From: a virus
Virus record (IMG/VR): IMGVR_UViG_3300031746_000085
Coordinates: 1-35,800 of that record
Reading direction: 5' to 3' (one strand)
Length of the DNA stretch: 35,800 nucleotides
The notes under the pieces are model-generated. The model did no database searches. It was not told the origin of the DNA and worked only from the letters and a program-made list of their open reading frames with translations. A program made the translations under genes and the position numbers. Shown here in pieces: positions 21,938-30,885 of this stretch; positions within the stretch are counted from its first letter, which is position 1, and each line of letters starts with the position of its first letter.

Positions 21938-22591
21938 ATGTCTGTAAATGTTAATCTTTTTAAAGCCACAGCGGAATTTATAAGCAATAAATCCCAAAGC
22001 GGAAATACTGTAACCCCTTCCCAATTTTCTCTTATTGCGGATCAGGCTCAGTTATTAGCATTTGAGCAAGATAGATTAATATTCTTAAAGACAGGGGAAT
22101 CAAGCGATTATCTAAATTGGTTTTTAAAGAATACGATTATAAATCCAAGTTCAGCAACAGGCTACGCAAATTATCCGTTAGGCTTTCAGCATACCGCAGG
22201 AGTTAGGTGTTACTATAATGGTAGAGAGCGACCTGTAGAGCTTGTAGAAAATAAGGCGTGGGGAGAGGTTCAGGCTTCGGAATTAATGAAGCCAACAAGG
22301 TTATTTCCAAAATATACTGAGTTTTTGGGTGAGTACAGGTTTTTACCAAGAAATATTGGAATTGTTATGTTAGATTATTGGGTACGTCCTATAGTTCCAG
22401 TTTGGGCCTACACTATTGTAAATAACGTGCCTGTATATAACCCCATAGGAAGTGTAGATTTTGAATGGGAAGCATTTAGCTTTAATCGTATAATTAGCAT
22501 TTACCTTCAAATCATTGGGTGCAACTTAAAGGATAAAGAACTTTCAGTATTTGCATCAGAGTTTAAAAGTGAAACAAATTCAATATTATAA
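21938..22591 (+). CDS. putative portal-vertex/ring protein (217 aa)
   Basis: A 217-residue protein with a helical N-terminus (SQFSLIADQAQLLAFEQDRLIFLKTGESSDYLNWFL, residues ~27-62) and a β-rich, aromatic body (GVRCYYNGRERPVELV, NIGIVMLDYWVRPIVPVW). The pattern and its position before two other ring-type genes match the tail-ring group of crAss-like podoviruses. It likely forms one layer below the portal. Assignment is from pattern and gene order. Confidence 0.55.
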   Translation: MSVNVNLFKATAEFISNKSQSGNTVTPSQFSLIADQAQLLAFEQDRLIFLKTGESSDYLNWFLKNTIINPSSATGYANYPLGFQHTAGVRCYYNGRERPVELVENKAWGEVQASELMKPTRLFPKYTEFLGEYRFLPRNIGIVMLDYWVRPIVPVWAYTIVNNVPVYNPIGSVDFEWEAFSFNRIISIYLQIIGCNLKDKELSVFASEFKSETNSIL

Positions 22592-22595
22592 ATAA

Positions 22596-23186
22596 ATGGC
22601 AACAAGTCTTTATAGAATAGCGGAAAGTTGCAGGATAATAACTGAAAAAAGAGTTTCTATTCAGGTACTTGTTAGTGAAGTTACAGATGCTTATGGCGCT
22701 GTAGCAAAGAAAATTTGGTACGAGAACGCGGCTCAAGATACTCAAGAAGTTGACGGTTCTTTTATTAGCACTTTTAATTCTATTGAACCAATATTAGATT
22801 GCGACAGGGATATGTATTATATAATTTTACCTTCTACATATTTAATATTGCCACATGAAATTGGTGTTGTTTGGGTGTCGTTAATGAAGGATAGATTGAG
22901 TTGGGTAAGAGTTCAAAATTGGGGCATATTTAATGGATTAAAAGCTGCCGTAATGGGTGGAAGAAATCCTTATGAAATAGAAGGCAATAGAATGTGGTTT
23001 CCAAAAATGACAAGAGAAACTAGCGGCGCTGTTCTTTTAAAGTTAGCAATAGCTTTTGATACTATTGACCCTTACGAACAGTTAAATATAGGCCCTAATA
23101 TAGTAAATGATATTATTGTAATAGTTACTACGCCATATATGAATAAGCAGAATCCTATTGAGAAAATTAGAGAAATAATTAATTAA
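22596..23186 (+). CDS. putative tail ring protein (196 aa)
   Basis: A 196-residue protein with an N-terminal helical part, the segment MYYIILPSTYLILPHEIGVVWVSL (residues ~68-91) and a C-terminal β half (NRMWFPKMTRETSGAVLLKLAIAF). The LP...LP...GI.WVS pattern is familiar from ring/head-to-tail proteins of crAss-like phages. It sits in order between the other two ring-like genes with 1-4 base gaps. Confidence 0.55.
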   Translation: MATSLYRIAESCRIITEKRVSIQVLVSEVTDAYGAVAKKIWYENAAQDTQEVDGSFISTFNSIEPILDCDRDMYYIILPSTYLILPHEIGVVWVSLMKDRLSWVRVQNWGIFNGLKAAVMGGRNPYEIEGNRMWFPKMTRETSGAVLLKLAIAFDTIDPYEQLNIGPNIVNDIIVIVTTPYMNKQNPIEKIREIIN

Positions 23187-23187
23187 G

Positions 23188-23940
23188 ATGGCATATACAT
23201 TAGATTCAATTGTATCGGAATGGTTAGCAGAAAATGGCAAGCCTGAAAATCAAAGGTCAAGGCTTTATACAATAGCTTTGTCTTGCCTTCGCGAGATGAA
23301 TATGGATATTAATGGTGTAGTTAAGATTGTGGCATTAGCAATAAATAATAATGATACAGTAGATTTACCAAACGACTTTTTAAATTATTCTAAAATAGGA
23401 ATATTGGGAGCCGATGGCAGAATACATTCTTTAGGCAGAGATAGCAGTATAAATTTATTACCTATTTATGATGATTGTGGCGTACAGATTAGTTACCCAA
23501 ATACATCTTCTTCAGTAGACCCTTTTAGCGGAATGCCTTATTCTGGAATATTTTATGGATTATATAATAGCGCACAGTTTGGTATTAACGGAGGAAATAA
23601 TGTTATAGGGTATTTTCGTCTTTCAAGAAGCACAAATCAACTTTATTTAGCCAATATGAATATTTTGGCTGGCACTACATTAATAATGGAATACATTGCT
23701 GATATAGAGAGCAGCGAAAACGATTTTGAGGTTCACCCTTATGTTATTGAAACGATAAAAAATTATATTAGTTGGAAGTACGTATCTGGGGATCGCAATA
23801 CAGGTTTAGGAGAAAAGCAAATGAGAAGGGCTGAATATTTTAATTCACGCAGGTTGTCAAATGCTAGATATGGAGTAAGTACAATTGAAGAATGGGCATC
23901 CTCTTTGAGGGCTAGTAACACCGCAGCAGTTCGCTGGTAA
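23188..23940 (+). CDS. tail tubular / ring protein (P22 gp4-like)
   Basis: A 250-residue head-to-tail protein. The N-terminal helix pair (LDSIVSEWLAENG...YTIALSCLREMNM) is followed by DTVDLPNDFLNYSKIGILGADGRIHSLGRD (residues ~51-80), the LP-D-F-x-N-y-x-K-h-G pattern of tail-tubular/ring proteins, and a C-terminal helix with IETIKNYISWKYVSGDRNTG. It would join portal to the tail tube. It is directly followed (3-base gap) by the stabilisation protein, as in crAss-like and P22-like phages. Confidence 0.7.
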   Translation: MAYTLDSIVSEWLAENGKPENQRSRLYTIALSCLREMNMDINGVVKIVALAINNNDTVDLPNDFLNYSKIGILGADGRIHSLGRDSSINLLPIYDDCGVQISYPNTSSSVDPFSGMPYSGIFYGLYNSAQFGINGGNNVIGYFRLSRSTNQLYLANMNILAGTTLIMEYIADIESSENDFEVHPYVIETIKNYISWKYVSGDRNTGLGEKQMRRAEYFNSRRLSNARYGVSTIEEWASSLRASNTAAVRW

Positions 23941-23943
23941 TAT

Positions 23944-26900
23944 ATGCAACAGAAAATAGTTTTTACTAAAGGAATTGATTCTGATACAAGCCCTGAAGTT
24001 ATGCCTGATGGCGTAAGTAAATTTAGGCTTAATGCAAGAGTTTTTAGTTCTGAAAATGGGGAAGAGCAATCCGCCGAATCTGCCAAAGGAAACACATTGG
24101 TGCCATTTACTTTGCCTTTAGGGGTTAATACTATTATAGGGACAAACGAAGATAAGAAAAACAAAAAAATATATTACTTTTTACACAATGATTTAGATAA
24201 CCACTTAATTCTTGAATATAATTCAGTAACAAATGTTGTTGCAAAAGTTTTTCAAGATTCTGTAAATATTGTTGGAGGGCTTACTAATATATTAAATTTT
24301 CAATTAACTAATCTTATTACTGGTATTGATGTTGTAGAGTTGGATTCCAATAATCATTTATTGTATTGGACAGATGGCTATGTATCAACAAGCAATTCTA
24401 ATGAATATAATGAGCCAAAGAAAATAAATATCGAAAAGGGTAAATATTTTATGGCAGGAGATTTTATTAATGGCTATAAAACACCTTTTGATCCTGAGAT
24501 ATTATTTAGAATTAAGCAGCCTTCATTATGTGGGCCTACTTATATTTGGGCAAAAGGCGCACATGAGATTCAAATTACTTCAAATATTAATCAAACTCCA
24601 TTTACGGATCCCGGATTAGCAAATCCTCCCGGTGGAAATACAGTTGTTGCATTTAATGTAATACAGTTTGATGAAAGCAATGAGTTTAATCCAACTATTA
24701 TAGGAAATGCTTATAGTTGGACAGTAGGGGAAACTTTTCAATACAATGTCGCTAGTTCTGTATATATAAGAAATAACATTATTGCTTTAACAACTTGCGA
24801 CTTATGTATTTTTGTAAATGGCGTTGCTGTTTCAACTTTTAATGTGTCGCTAGCAGCATTTCCCGCATCTGGGAATTTTACTGTTCAAAATGATTCACTT
24901 AATTTAAACGCTGGAGATTATGTGCAAATTGTTGTAAATAACGTGTCTTTTGCAGGCGCTTTTGATATAAAAGGACTATCATTTACAGCACAAAAGAAAA
25001 GGGTAAATTATTTATTTAAACAATACCCTGTATTTAAAACACAATTTGTATATGATGATAATGATGTAAGTTCTTGGTCGCCATGGAGCCCTTACGTATT
25101 TCCAAACGTAGTTCACGATGCAACTACAGGAAATGATATTATTATTCAAGATAATTCAATAAATGTTATAGTAGAAACAGGCATTAATATTGTTACTAGA
25201 ATTCGAGTAGCTGTAAAAATGCTTGGCACTCAACTTATTAATAGCGTAATTCAGCCATTGGAATTTTCTTTAATTGCCGACCTTGACAAAAAGAATTTAC
25301 AGATAGCAGATAATTCAACTTATAGTTTTCAGTTTTTAAATGAAGGAAATTATACTCCAATATTTATTAAAGAAAGTATTAAATTATTTGATTCTGTACC
25401 TTTAGCTAGTCAGGCGCAAGAATTAATTATTGATGGAAGGATAACAGATGGATTAATAACCGAAGGGCAAAACTCTGTTGGTGTTGATATGATAATGAAT
25501 CTTTCCTATATTGACATAGGTACACTACCTAATTGGGCTACAGCTATAACGCCTGCTTCATTTTTAAAGTCTGGCGGTATTTACAAATATGGCATTGTTT
25601 ATTCAGACCACGGAGGCAGAGTTTATAATGCAAATATTCAACGGGGAGCGTCAACAGTTTTATTGCCAAACGGCAAATACGGAACTACACTATATGTGCC
25701 ATTTTTAACGGAGCTAGAATATAACGCTCCGCATGCAATACCAAATGCAGACATGGCTTATGTGCCACAAGTAAATATGCAAATTTACAACGAACCTCCT
25801 GCTTGGGCTACTCACTATTTTATTATAAGGAGTCAAAATAAAGGAATGACACAATATTTTCAGTTTGTAGCACAAGACGTTTCGTATGTTGATATATTAG
25901 GAGCTCCTGCAGCTCCAGCGGTGGCTACTAATTTAATAATTGATATTCTTAATATTACAGACAGATACCAAGACGAAAACGGAACATCTTCGTTAGTATA
26001 TGATTTTACCCCGGGGGATAGAATAAGATTTATTGCTAACAGGTCTGGAGCAGGGCCTTCTTTTACTCAAATAGGGCCATTTTTTAGTTTTAATGATACA
26101 GAAATTACTAGCTACGATTCTGCTACAGGACTTGTTTATATAAAAATGACAAGCGACATACCTATTGCTCCAGCAATGGGTTATGGAGTGCTTTTTGAAA
26201 TTTACACCCCGGCACGCAATGTTATAAATGATAATGAGTTTGTATATGAAATAGGAGAGTGCTATCCTTTAATTAATGATATTCATGGTAATTTAGTACA
26301 TTCTTTTGATACCAACCAATTAATAAATTCTTTTACTTCACAAGCAACTGTTGGAACAAACGTAACTGTTCAATTAGCTTTAGGGCATGGAATAGTATTT
26401 GGAGATAATGTAAAAATTGTTGATTTAACGTCAAGCATTTATGGGGTAGTAACAGTAGTAAATCCTACAAATGTTGTTGTATCAACAATAGGCTTTACTC
26501 TTACCGTATTTCCTTCAACTGGTTCAAAAAAGATTTACAAATCTGCTGATGGCGTATTAAATAGCGGAGATTGTTTTAGGATATTTCAAAATATGCCTTG
26601 GGTAAATACAGGCACAGTTCGCAGAATGTATATGTATGTGGAGAATATGAATATCTCTAATTTGTGGGTATCTAACGCTTGGGATTACGCAAGACCTAAC
26701 AGAGTGGATGAAAGCGCTGGTAGGGTAACAAGACCTTCTACGTGTATATGGAGCGAGTCTTTTATTCCAGAAACTCTTATAAATGGATTAAGTACTGTAT
26801 ATGACACCAATTTTCAAACATACGAACAAAAGTATGGAGGCATTTATTTATTAGTAAATAAAAACTTATTTTTAGACGTATATCAAGAATTAAAGGTTAG

Positions 26901-27831
26901 CAGGGTTCCTATTCAACAAAGCGTTCTTAATAGTACACAAGGGGTTCAACTTGTTACTCAATCTTCCGATGTTCTTGGTAGTGTTGCAATGTATTATCAA
27001 GGAGAGTTTGGAATAGGAAGGCACCCAGAAAGTCATGCTGAATATGCAGAACGTGATTATTGGATTGATGTTAATAGAGGTATTGTATTAAGAAAGTCTA
27101 ATGATGGAATAACTCCCATATCCGACTTATATAAACAGCACGTATTTTTTAATAATAAATGCAAAGATGTATTGGCGTACCCAAGCGGTAAGATTAATAT
27201 TTATGGAGTGTACGATGTTAAGTTTGGTGAATATATAATTTCTTTTGAGAATATTGTTGGGAATGTTTCTGTGCCCCCTTTTGTAGGAGATACAATTGCT
27301 TTTAATGAATACAATAATTCATGGAGTACTCATTATTCTTACATTCCTGAATATATGTGCAGTAATGGTATAGGTATTGTATCTTTTAAAGATGGAGCAA
27401 TATATACTCACAATACAAATAATTTATATAATAATTTTTATGGAGTTCAATACAGTATTAAATTATGGTTTTTCTCTAATTTATCTCCAAGCAATATTAA
27501 AGTATTTGATGCACTATCTTTAGAGGCATTACATTCTTGCAATGCTATAATTGAAACCCCTATAACAGAAGAAAATTTAATAGGACAAACAACAGGCTTA
27601 TTTCCTGCTAATTTTCAAAGAAAAGAAGGTTGGTGGTATTCAGATATATTAAGAGATGATACTACTCCCAATATTGTTCCGTTTCCTGCAATCCTTCCAA
27701 ATGCAAGATTTGAAGGCAACGTTCTTCGCGGAGCGTATGCTTTAATAAAGCTAGAGTACCTACCAGATAGTTATAATAAATTTTTTGCTTGTAATGTGAG
27801 GGTGATTAATAGTCCGAGAAGCAATGAATAA
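23944..27831 (+). CDS. tail stabilisation / muzzle protein (P22 gp10-like, very large)
   Basis: A 1295-residue protein opening with MQQKIVFTKGIDSDTSPEVMPDGV, the start typical of P22 gp10-like packaged-DNA stabilisation proteins, where a ring seals the tail below the ring proteins. It is mostly β-rich with many Asn/Asp turns and repeated sugar-binding-like sandwich patterns (residues ~240-340 and ~700-800 look like inserted β-domains, e.g. IYIRNNIIALTTCDLCIFVNG). P22 gp10 is 472 residues and crAss-like versions are larger; this is at the top end. It is the last gene of the unit from promoter 5. The next promoter motif begins 1 base after its stop. Confidence 0.75.
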   Translation: MQQKIVFTKGIDSDTSPEVMPDGVSKFRLNARVFSSENGEEQSAESAKGNTLVPFTLPLGVNTIIGTNEDKKNKKIYYFLHNDLDNHLILEYNSVTNVVAKVFQDSVNIVGGLTNILNFQLTNLITGIDVVELDSNNHLLYWTDGYVSTSNSNEYNEPKKINIEKGKYFMAGDFINGYKTPFDPEILFRIKQPSLCGPTYIWAKGAHEIQITSNINQTPFTDPGLANPPGGNTVVAFNVIQFDESNEFNPTIIGNAYSWTVGETFQYNVASSVYIRNNIIALTTCDLCIFVNGVAVSTFNVSLAAFPASGNFTVQNDSLNLNAGDYVQIVVNNVSFAGAFDIKGLSFTAQKKRVNYLFKQYPVFKTQFVYDDNDVSSWSPWSPYVFPNVVHDATTGNDIIIQDNSINVIVETGINIVTRIRVAVKMLGTQLINSVIQPLEFSLIADLDKKNLQIADNSTYSFQFLNEGNYTPIFIKESIKLFDSVPLASQAQELIIDGRITDGLITEGQNSVGVDMIMNLSYIDIGTLPNWATAITPASFLKSGGIYKYGIVYSDHGGRVYNANIQRGASTVLLPNGKYGTTLYVPFLTELEYNAPHAIPNADMAYVPQVNMQIYNEPPAWATHYFIIRSQNKGMTQYFQFVAQDVSYVDILGAPAAPAVATNLIIDILNITDRYQDENGTSSLVYDFTPGDRIRFIANRSGAGPSFTQIGPFFSFNDTEITSYDSATGLVYIKMTSDIPIAPAMGYGVLFEIYTPARNVINDNEFVYEIGECYPLINDIHGNLVHSFDTNQLINSFTSQATVGTNVTVQLALGHGIVFGDNVKIVDLTSSIYGVVTVVNPTNVVVSTIGFTLTVFPSTGSKKIYKSADGVLNSGDCFRIFQNMPWVNTGTVRRMYMYVENMNISNLWVSNAWDYARPNRVDESAGRVTRPSTCIWSESFIPETLINGLSTVYDTNFQTYEQKYGGIYLLVNKNLFLDVYQELKVSRVPIQQSVLNSTQGVQLVTQSSDVLGSVAMYYQGEFGIGRHPESHAEYAERDYWIDVNRGIVLRKSNDGITPISDLYKQHVFFNNKCKDVLAYPSGKINIYGVYDVKFGEYIISFENIVGNVSVPPFVGDTIAFNEYNNSWSTHYSYIPEYMCSNGIGIVSFKDGAIYTHNTNNLYNNFYGVQYSIKLWFFSNLSPSNIKVFDALSLEALHSCNAIIETPITEENLIGQTTGLFPANFQRKEGWWYSDILRDDTTPNIVPFPAILPNARFEGNVLRGAYALIKLEYLPDSYNKFFACNVRVINSPRSNE

Positions 27832-27832
27832 T

Positions 27833-27874
27833 TGTTACTAAAACTATTTTGCTTTGTATTGTTTACTATATTTG
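27833..27874 (+). promoter_or_regulatory. late promoter 6 (before the internal-protein operon)
   Basis: TGTTACT (27833-27839), 27 bases, then TATATTTG (27867-27874). It differs from the other five by one base in the heptamer and one in spacing. Only 4 bases separate the -7 box from the ATG at 27879, so the transcript is probably leaderless. Confidence 0.65.
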
Positions 27875-27878
27875 CGAT

Positions 27879-28175
27879 ATGATAAATTTACTGATATTCA
27901 TATTATCAACAGCAGGACTTGTTTGGGTCTTAAATAAATCCAAAATTTTCCGCCCTTTTAGAGAATATATATCTTTAAAATACAAAAAAAGCCCAAGCGG
28001 TTTACTGTGGTTCCTAGATAACATTTTAGAATGTTCTGGGTGTATGGGAGTTTGGGCCGCATTAATTATTTATTTATTACAATATTACAATATACAGATA
28101 ATTTTATATACTTTTATCGGAAGTTATTGTAGCGTGTTTTTAATTTCATTATTGCAAAGCATTGACCGTAAATGA
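27879..28175 (+). CDS. small membrane protein with CxGCMGxW motif (98 aa)
   Basis: A 98-residue protein with a hydrophobic N-terminal segment (MINLLIFILSTAGLVWVL), a basic loop and two more hydrophobic segments (MGVWAALIIYLLQYY and IILYTFIGSYCSVFLISLL), so two or three membrane passes. The motif ECSGCMGVW (residues ~51-59) is reminiscent of the DUF1360-type membrane family found in many phages; function there is unknown, and lysis or superinfection roles have not been shown here. The frame opens at a TTG (27849) but that lies inside promoter 6. It overlaps the cupin gene by 4 bases. Confidence 0.6.
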   Translation: MINLLIFILSTAGLVWVLNKSKIFRPFREYISLKYKKSPSGLLWFLDNILECSGCMGVWAALIIYLLQYYNIQIILYTFIGSYCSVFLISLLQSIDRK

Positions 28176-28693
28176 GCGTAGAAATAAAAAATATGGATAT
28201 GTTGTCAATTCCTCATTCTGCAAGAAAAAGCATAATTGACTTTGAGGAAAGTATTAGCGAATTAGAAGGCGTATTCTTTGGCGATAATGATGTTTGTCCA
28301 TTGACTCATACTTTTAGTGATGGCATTTATGTTCGTGAAATTTTTATTCCAAAAGGAATTGTTTTAACAGGAAAAATTCATTTACACGACCACCCTAATT
28401 TTTTAATGAAAGGCAAGGTTGAGGTATTTACTGAATTTGGAGGGTTAGAAGTTTTAGAAGCTCCTCTTTCAATGATTTCTAAGGCAGGAACTAAAAGAGT
28501 TGTTAAGACTTTAGAACCTACTACATGGGTAACAGTACACTTAAATCCAACAAATACACAAGACTTAGGTAAACTTGAAAAGATTGTTATAGCTGATTCT
28601 TACAAAGAGTATGATAAATTTATAGCAAATAAAGGACAAAACAAAGCGATAGGATTTATTAAGAAATTATTTAAAATAGGAGGTATCAAATGA
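28172..28693 (+). CDS. cupin-fold phage protein (173 aa)
   Basis: A 173-residue protein with a single cupin barrel: VREIFIPKGIVLTGKIHLHDHPNFLMKGKVEV (residues ~54-85, His70/72/74 as candidate metal ligands), EAPLSMISKAGTKRV (96-110) and TTWVTVHLNPT (117-127, His123). Cupin proteins of this type recur in tailed phages beside internal or tail genes, without a settled role. Its start and stop overlap the flanking genes by 4 bases (ATGA), so translation is coupled. Confidence 0.65.
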   Translation: MSVEIKNMDMLSIPHSARKSIIDFEESISELEGVFFGDNDVCPLTHTFSDGIYVREIFIPKGIVLTGKIHLHDHPNFLMKGKVEVFTEFGGLEVLEAPLSMISKAGTKRVVKTLEPTTWVTVHLNPTNTQDLGKLEKIVIADSYKEYDKFIANKGQNKAIGFIKKLFKIGGIK

Positions 28694-29316
28694 CTTGGAT
28701 AGCAGCAGGGGTTGTAGCCGGTGGTTCAGCATTAATTGCTGGCACACAATATGGTGTAGGTAAATACAATCAGAAGAAGGATGAAAAAAAACGCCCTCAA
28801 TATAATATACCTGATGAGATAAGTCAGAATTTGAACCAAGCACAGCAACAGGCTTTACAAGGTTTGCCAGAAGTTCAGAAGCAACAGTATTTAAACAATC
28901 TTCAACAAAGTACAGCTTATTCATTAGGGCAAACAAGTTCTCGTAAGGGAGGGTTGACAGGAATTGCGGCATTAAACCAAAATCAAATACAAGGACAGCA
29001 AGATTTAATGTCTTTGGACGCACAAGCAAGAATGCAAAATCAGCAAGGCTTAATGGGTCAACGTCAAAACATGGCAGACTATAAGCAACAAGAGTTTCAA
29101 ATAAATAAACTTAATCCTTATTATGAAAATATAGCACGTAACGAGGCTTTAACTGGAGCTTTGTTTCAGAACGTGAATAATGCAGTTGGCATGGGCGCTT
29201 CTATTGGAATGAGTGGAATGGGTGGAAAAAGCAAGATGCCAAAAATTAAATTACCTACGGCTGCCGAACAATGGCAAAGCGATTATAACAACCAAAATTA
29301 CGACACAACATATTAA
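28690..29316 (+). CDS. Gln-rich internal virion/ejection protein (208 aa)
   Basis: A 208-residue protein with an N-terminal hydrophobic stretch (WIAAGVVAGGSALIAGTQYGVG), a long Gln/Asn-rich helical middle (QAQQQALQGLPEVQKQQY..., QNQIQGQQDLMSLDAQARMQNQQ) and a Gly/Met-rich hydrophobic patch near 168-180 (VGMGASIGMSGMGG). This matches the small internal virion proteins of podoviruses such as T7 gp14, which leave the capsid and form part of the ejection channel. The assignment is by composition and location. Confidence 0.6.
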   Translation: MTWIAAGVVAGGSALIAGTQYGVGKYNQKKDEKKRPQYNIPDEISQNLNQAQQQALQGLPEVQKQQYLNNLQQSTAYSLGQTSSRKGGLTGIAALNQNQIQGQQDLMSLDAQARMQNQQGLMGQRQNMADYKQQEFQINKLNPYYENIARNEALTGALFQNVNNAVGMGASIGMSGMGGKSKMPKIKLPTAAEQWQSDYNNQNYDTTY

Positions 29317-29320
29317 ATAG

Positions 29321-30883
29321 ATGTATCAGATAAACCCAAGCAGTGCAATGACCGAACTCTACGGAATAAATAAGGGTGCGGCACAGGTATTCGACAATAA
29401 AAATGTTGAGGCTGCTATATTATCAAAACAGAAAGAGGGTATTGCCGACAAGAAAGTCAAAGCAGATGAAGAAAAAAGAATTTTGGTTGATATTGGTAAA
29501 TTAGGCAAAGGAGCGATACGTCCTTCTGATTTAGGTTATTTTTCTGATGGACAAAAAAATATTTACGATAAAGTAAAAAAGTATTATGCAGATGCTAAAG
29601 GTGGCGAATTATCTGTTGACCAACAAGTAGAGATTGAAAGCGATATTGTTAAATTGCAAACAGAGGCAAATGTATCTGCTCAATTAAGTTCTAAAAATAC
29701 AGCAAACGCAAAATTAGCTTCTGCAAACCCCGGTAAATTTCGTAAAAGTTCGGTTGATGCTGTTGTGGCTAATCAATTTGATAAAAAATTTGCTGGCAAT
29801 TTTGATGATCCCGGGGACTTACAAGGCTATGTTGATTTAAACCAGTTTGTAAACGAGAAGTTAGCCCCAGAAGCAATGAGGCAAGCTCAAATGGTAAATG
29901 ATGGAGATAATTATAATAATACTTCAGAAGATAGAAAAGCTCTTGTTTATGGTATGTTTAATTCTAATCCAGAAAATTTAATTCAAGCGCAAATTAATTA
30001 CGATGAAATTCCTGTTGACGAAAGACTTAATACGGACAATCCGTTAGATTATTATACAAAATTGTGGGATTCAAAATTAACTGTTAAGCACACCCCAAGA
30101 CCATTTGCTGCTCAAATGGGTGGCGCAGGAGGTTCAACTGCCACAACTCCAAAAATAACATCACAAGAGCAAGAGGATGGAACATATAATACTTCATTTG
30201 TAGCCAAACCTGTTCAAATGGATGCAGGCCAAGGTATTCAAAAAGGGACTATTAAAAATATACAAAACAATGCTAACGGAGAAATAATTAGCGCTGTTTT
30301 TCAGCCAGAAATAAATGAAGCAGATAAGGCGATAGCAAATCAAAATTTTATTGATATAAGAAGTGCAGAAATTAATAACGCTAAACAAAATGCTGCTTTT
30401 AATGATGCTGTTGGAGAGTATAGCACAAGAATAGGTAAAGCTAAGTTTGCAGAAATAAATGAAAAAATTAAAAAAGGAGAATTAACTATTAATCAAGTTA
30501 ATACAGATAACGTTGTAAGAGATAATTCAGGGAAAAAATTAAAGTATCCAAACAGAGGGGAATATCCTTTAATGAAAGTTGATAAGATAAACATTCCTTT
30601 GCCACAAGCTATTACTATTACTGATCCAAATGAATTGGTTGATTTGCATAATCAATTAGGTGTTACGCAGGATGAGTTAGGGGCTTTAAATAAAGGTGGT
30701 AAAAATGTAAGGAATAAGCAGATTAATTATGAGCATGTTGGCAGAAGTAAAGACAAGCCAGTACAACCCGGAAAGTATAAAGATGACGATGTTGTTAATA
30801 TAAAGATAGGAGATAAGGTGTACACTCAAACAGTTGGGTCTTTAAGAAAAAAGGGTTATAAGGACGATCAATTTTATAAATAA
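29321..30883 (+). CDS. putative internal virion protein (520 aa)
   Basis: A 520-residue hydrophilic protein, rich in Lys/Asn/Asp and helical in its first 250 residues, with a Gly/Ser/Thr-rich linker (AAQMGGAGGSTATTPK, near 264-279) and a mixed C-terminal half ending in a small β-rich, basic segment (DDVVNIKIGDKVYTQTVGSLRKKGY). No catalytic motif recognised. Placement between the Gln-rich protein and the giant polyvalent protein suggests an ejected inner-core protein, analogous to T7 gp15. Confidence 0.5.
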   Translation: MYQINPSSAMTELYGINKGAAQVFDNKNVEAAILSKQKEGIADKKVKADEEKRILVDIGKLGKGAIRPSDLGYFSDGQKNIYDKVKKYYADAKGGELSVDQQVEIESDIVKLQTEANVSAQLSSKNTANAKLASANPGKFRKSSVDAVVANQFDKKFAGNFDDPGDLQGYVDLNQFVNEKLAPEAMRQAQMVNDGDNYNNTSEDRKALVYGMFNSNPENLIQAQINYDEIPVDERLNTDNPLDYYTKLWDSKLTVKHTPRPFAAQMGGAGGSTATTPKITSQEQEDGTYNTSFVAKPVQMDAGQGIQKGTIKNIQNNANGEIISAVFQPEINEADKAIANQNFIDIRSAEINNAKQNAAFNDAVGEYSTRIGKAKFAEINEKIKKGELTINQVNTDNVVRDNSGKKLKYPNRGEYPLMKVDKINIPLPQAITITDPNELVDLHNQLGVTQDELGALNKGGKNVRNKQINYEHVGRSKDKPVQPGKYKDDDVVNIKIGDKVYTQTVGSLRKKGYKDDQFYK

Positions 30884-30885
30884 AA

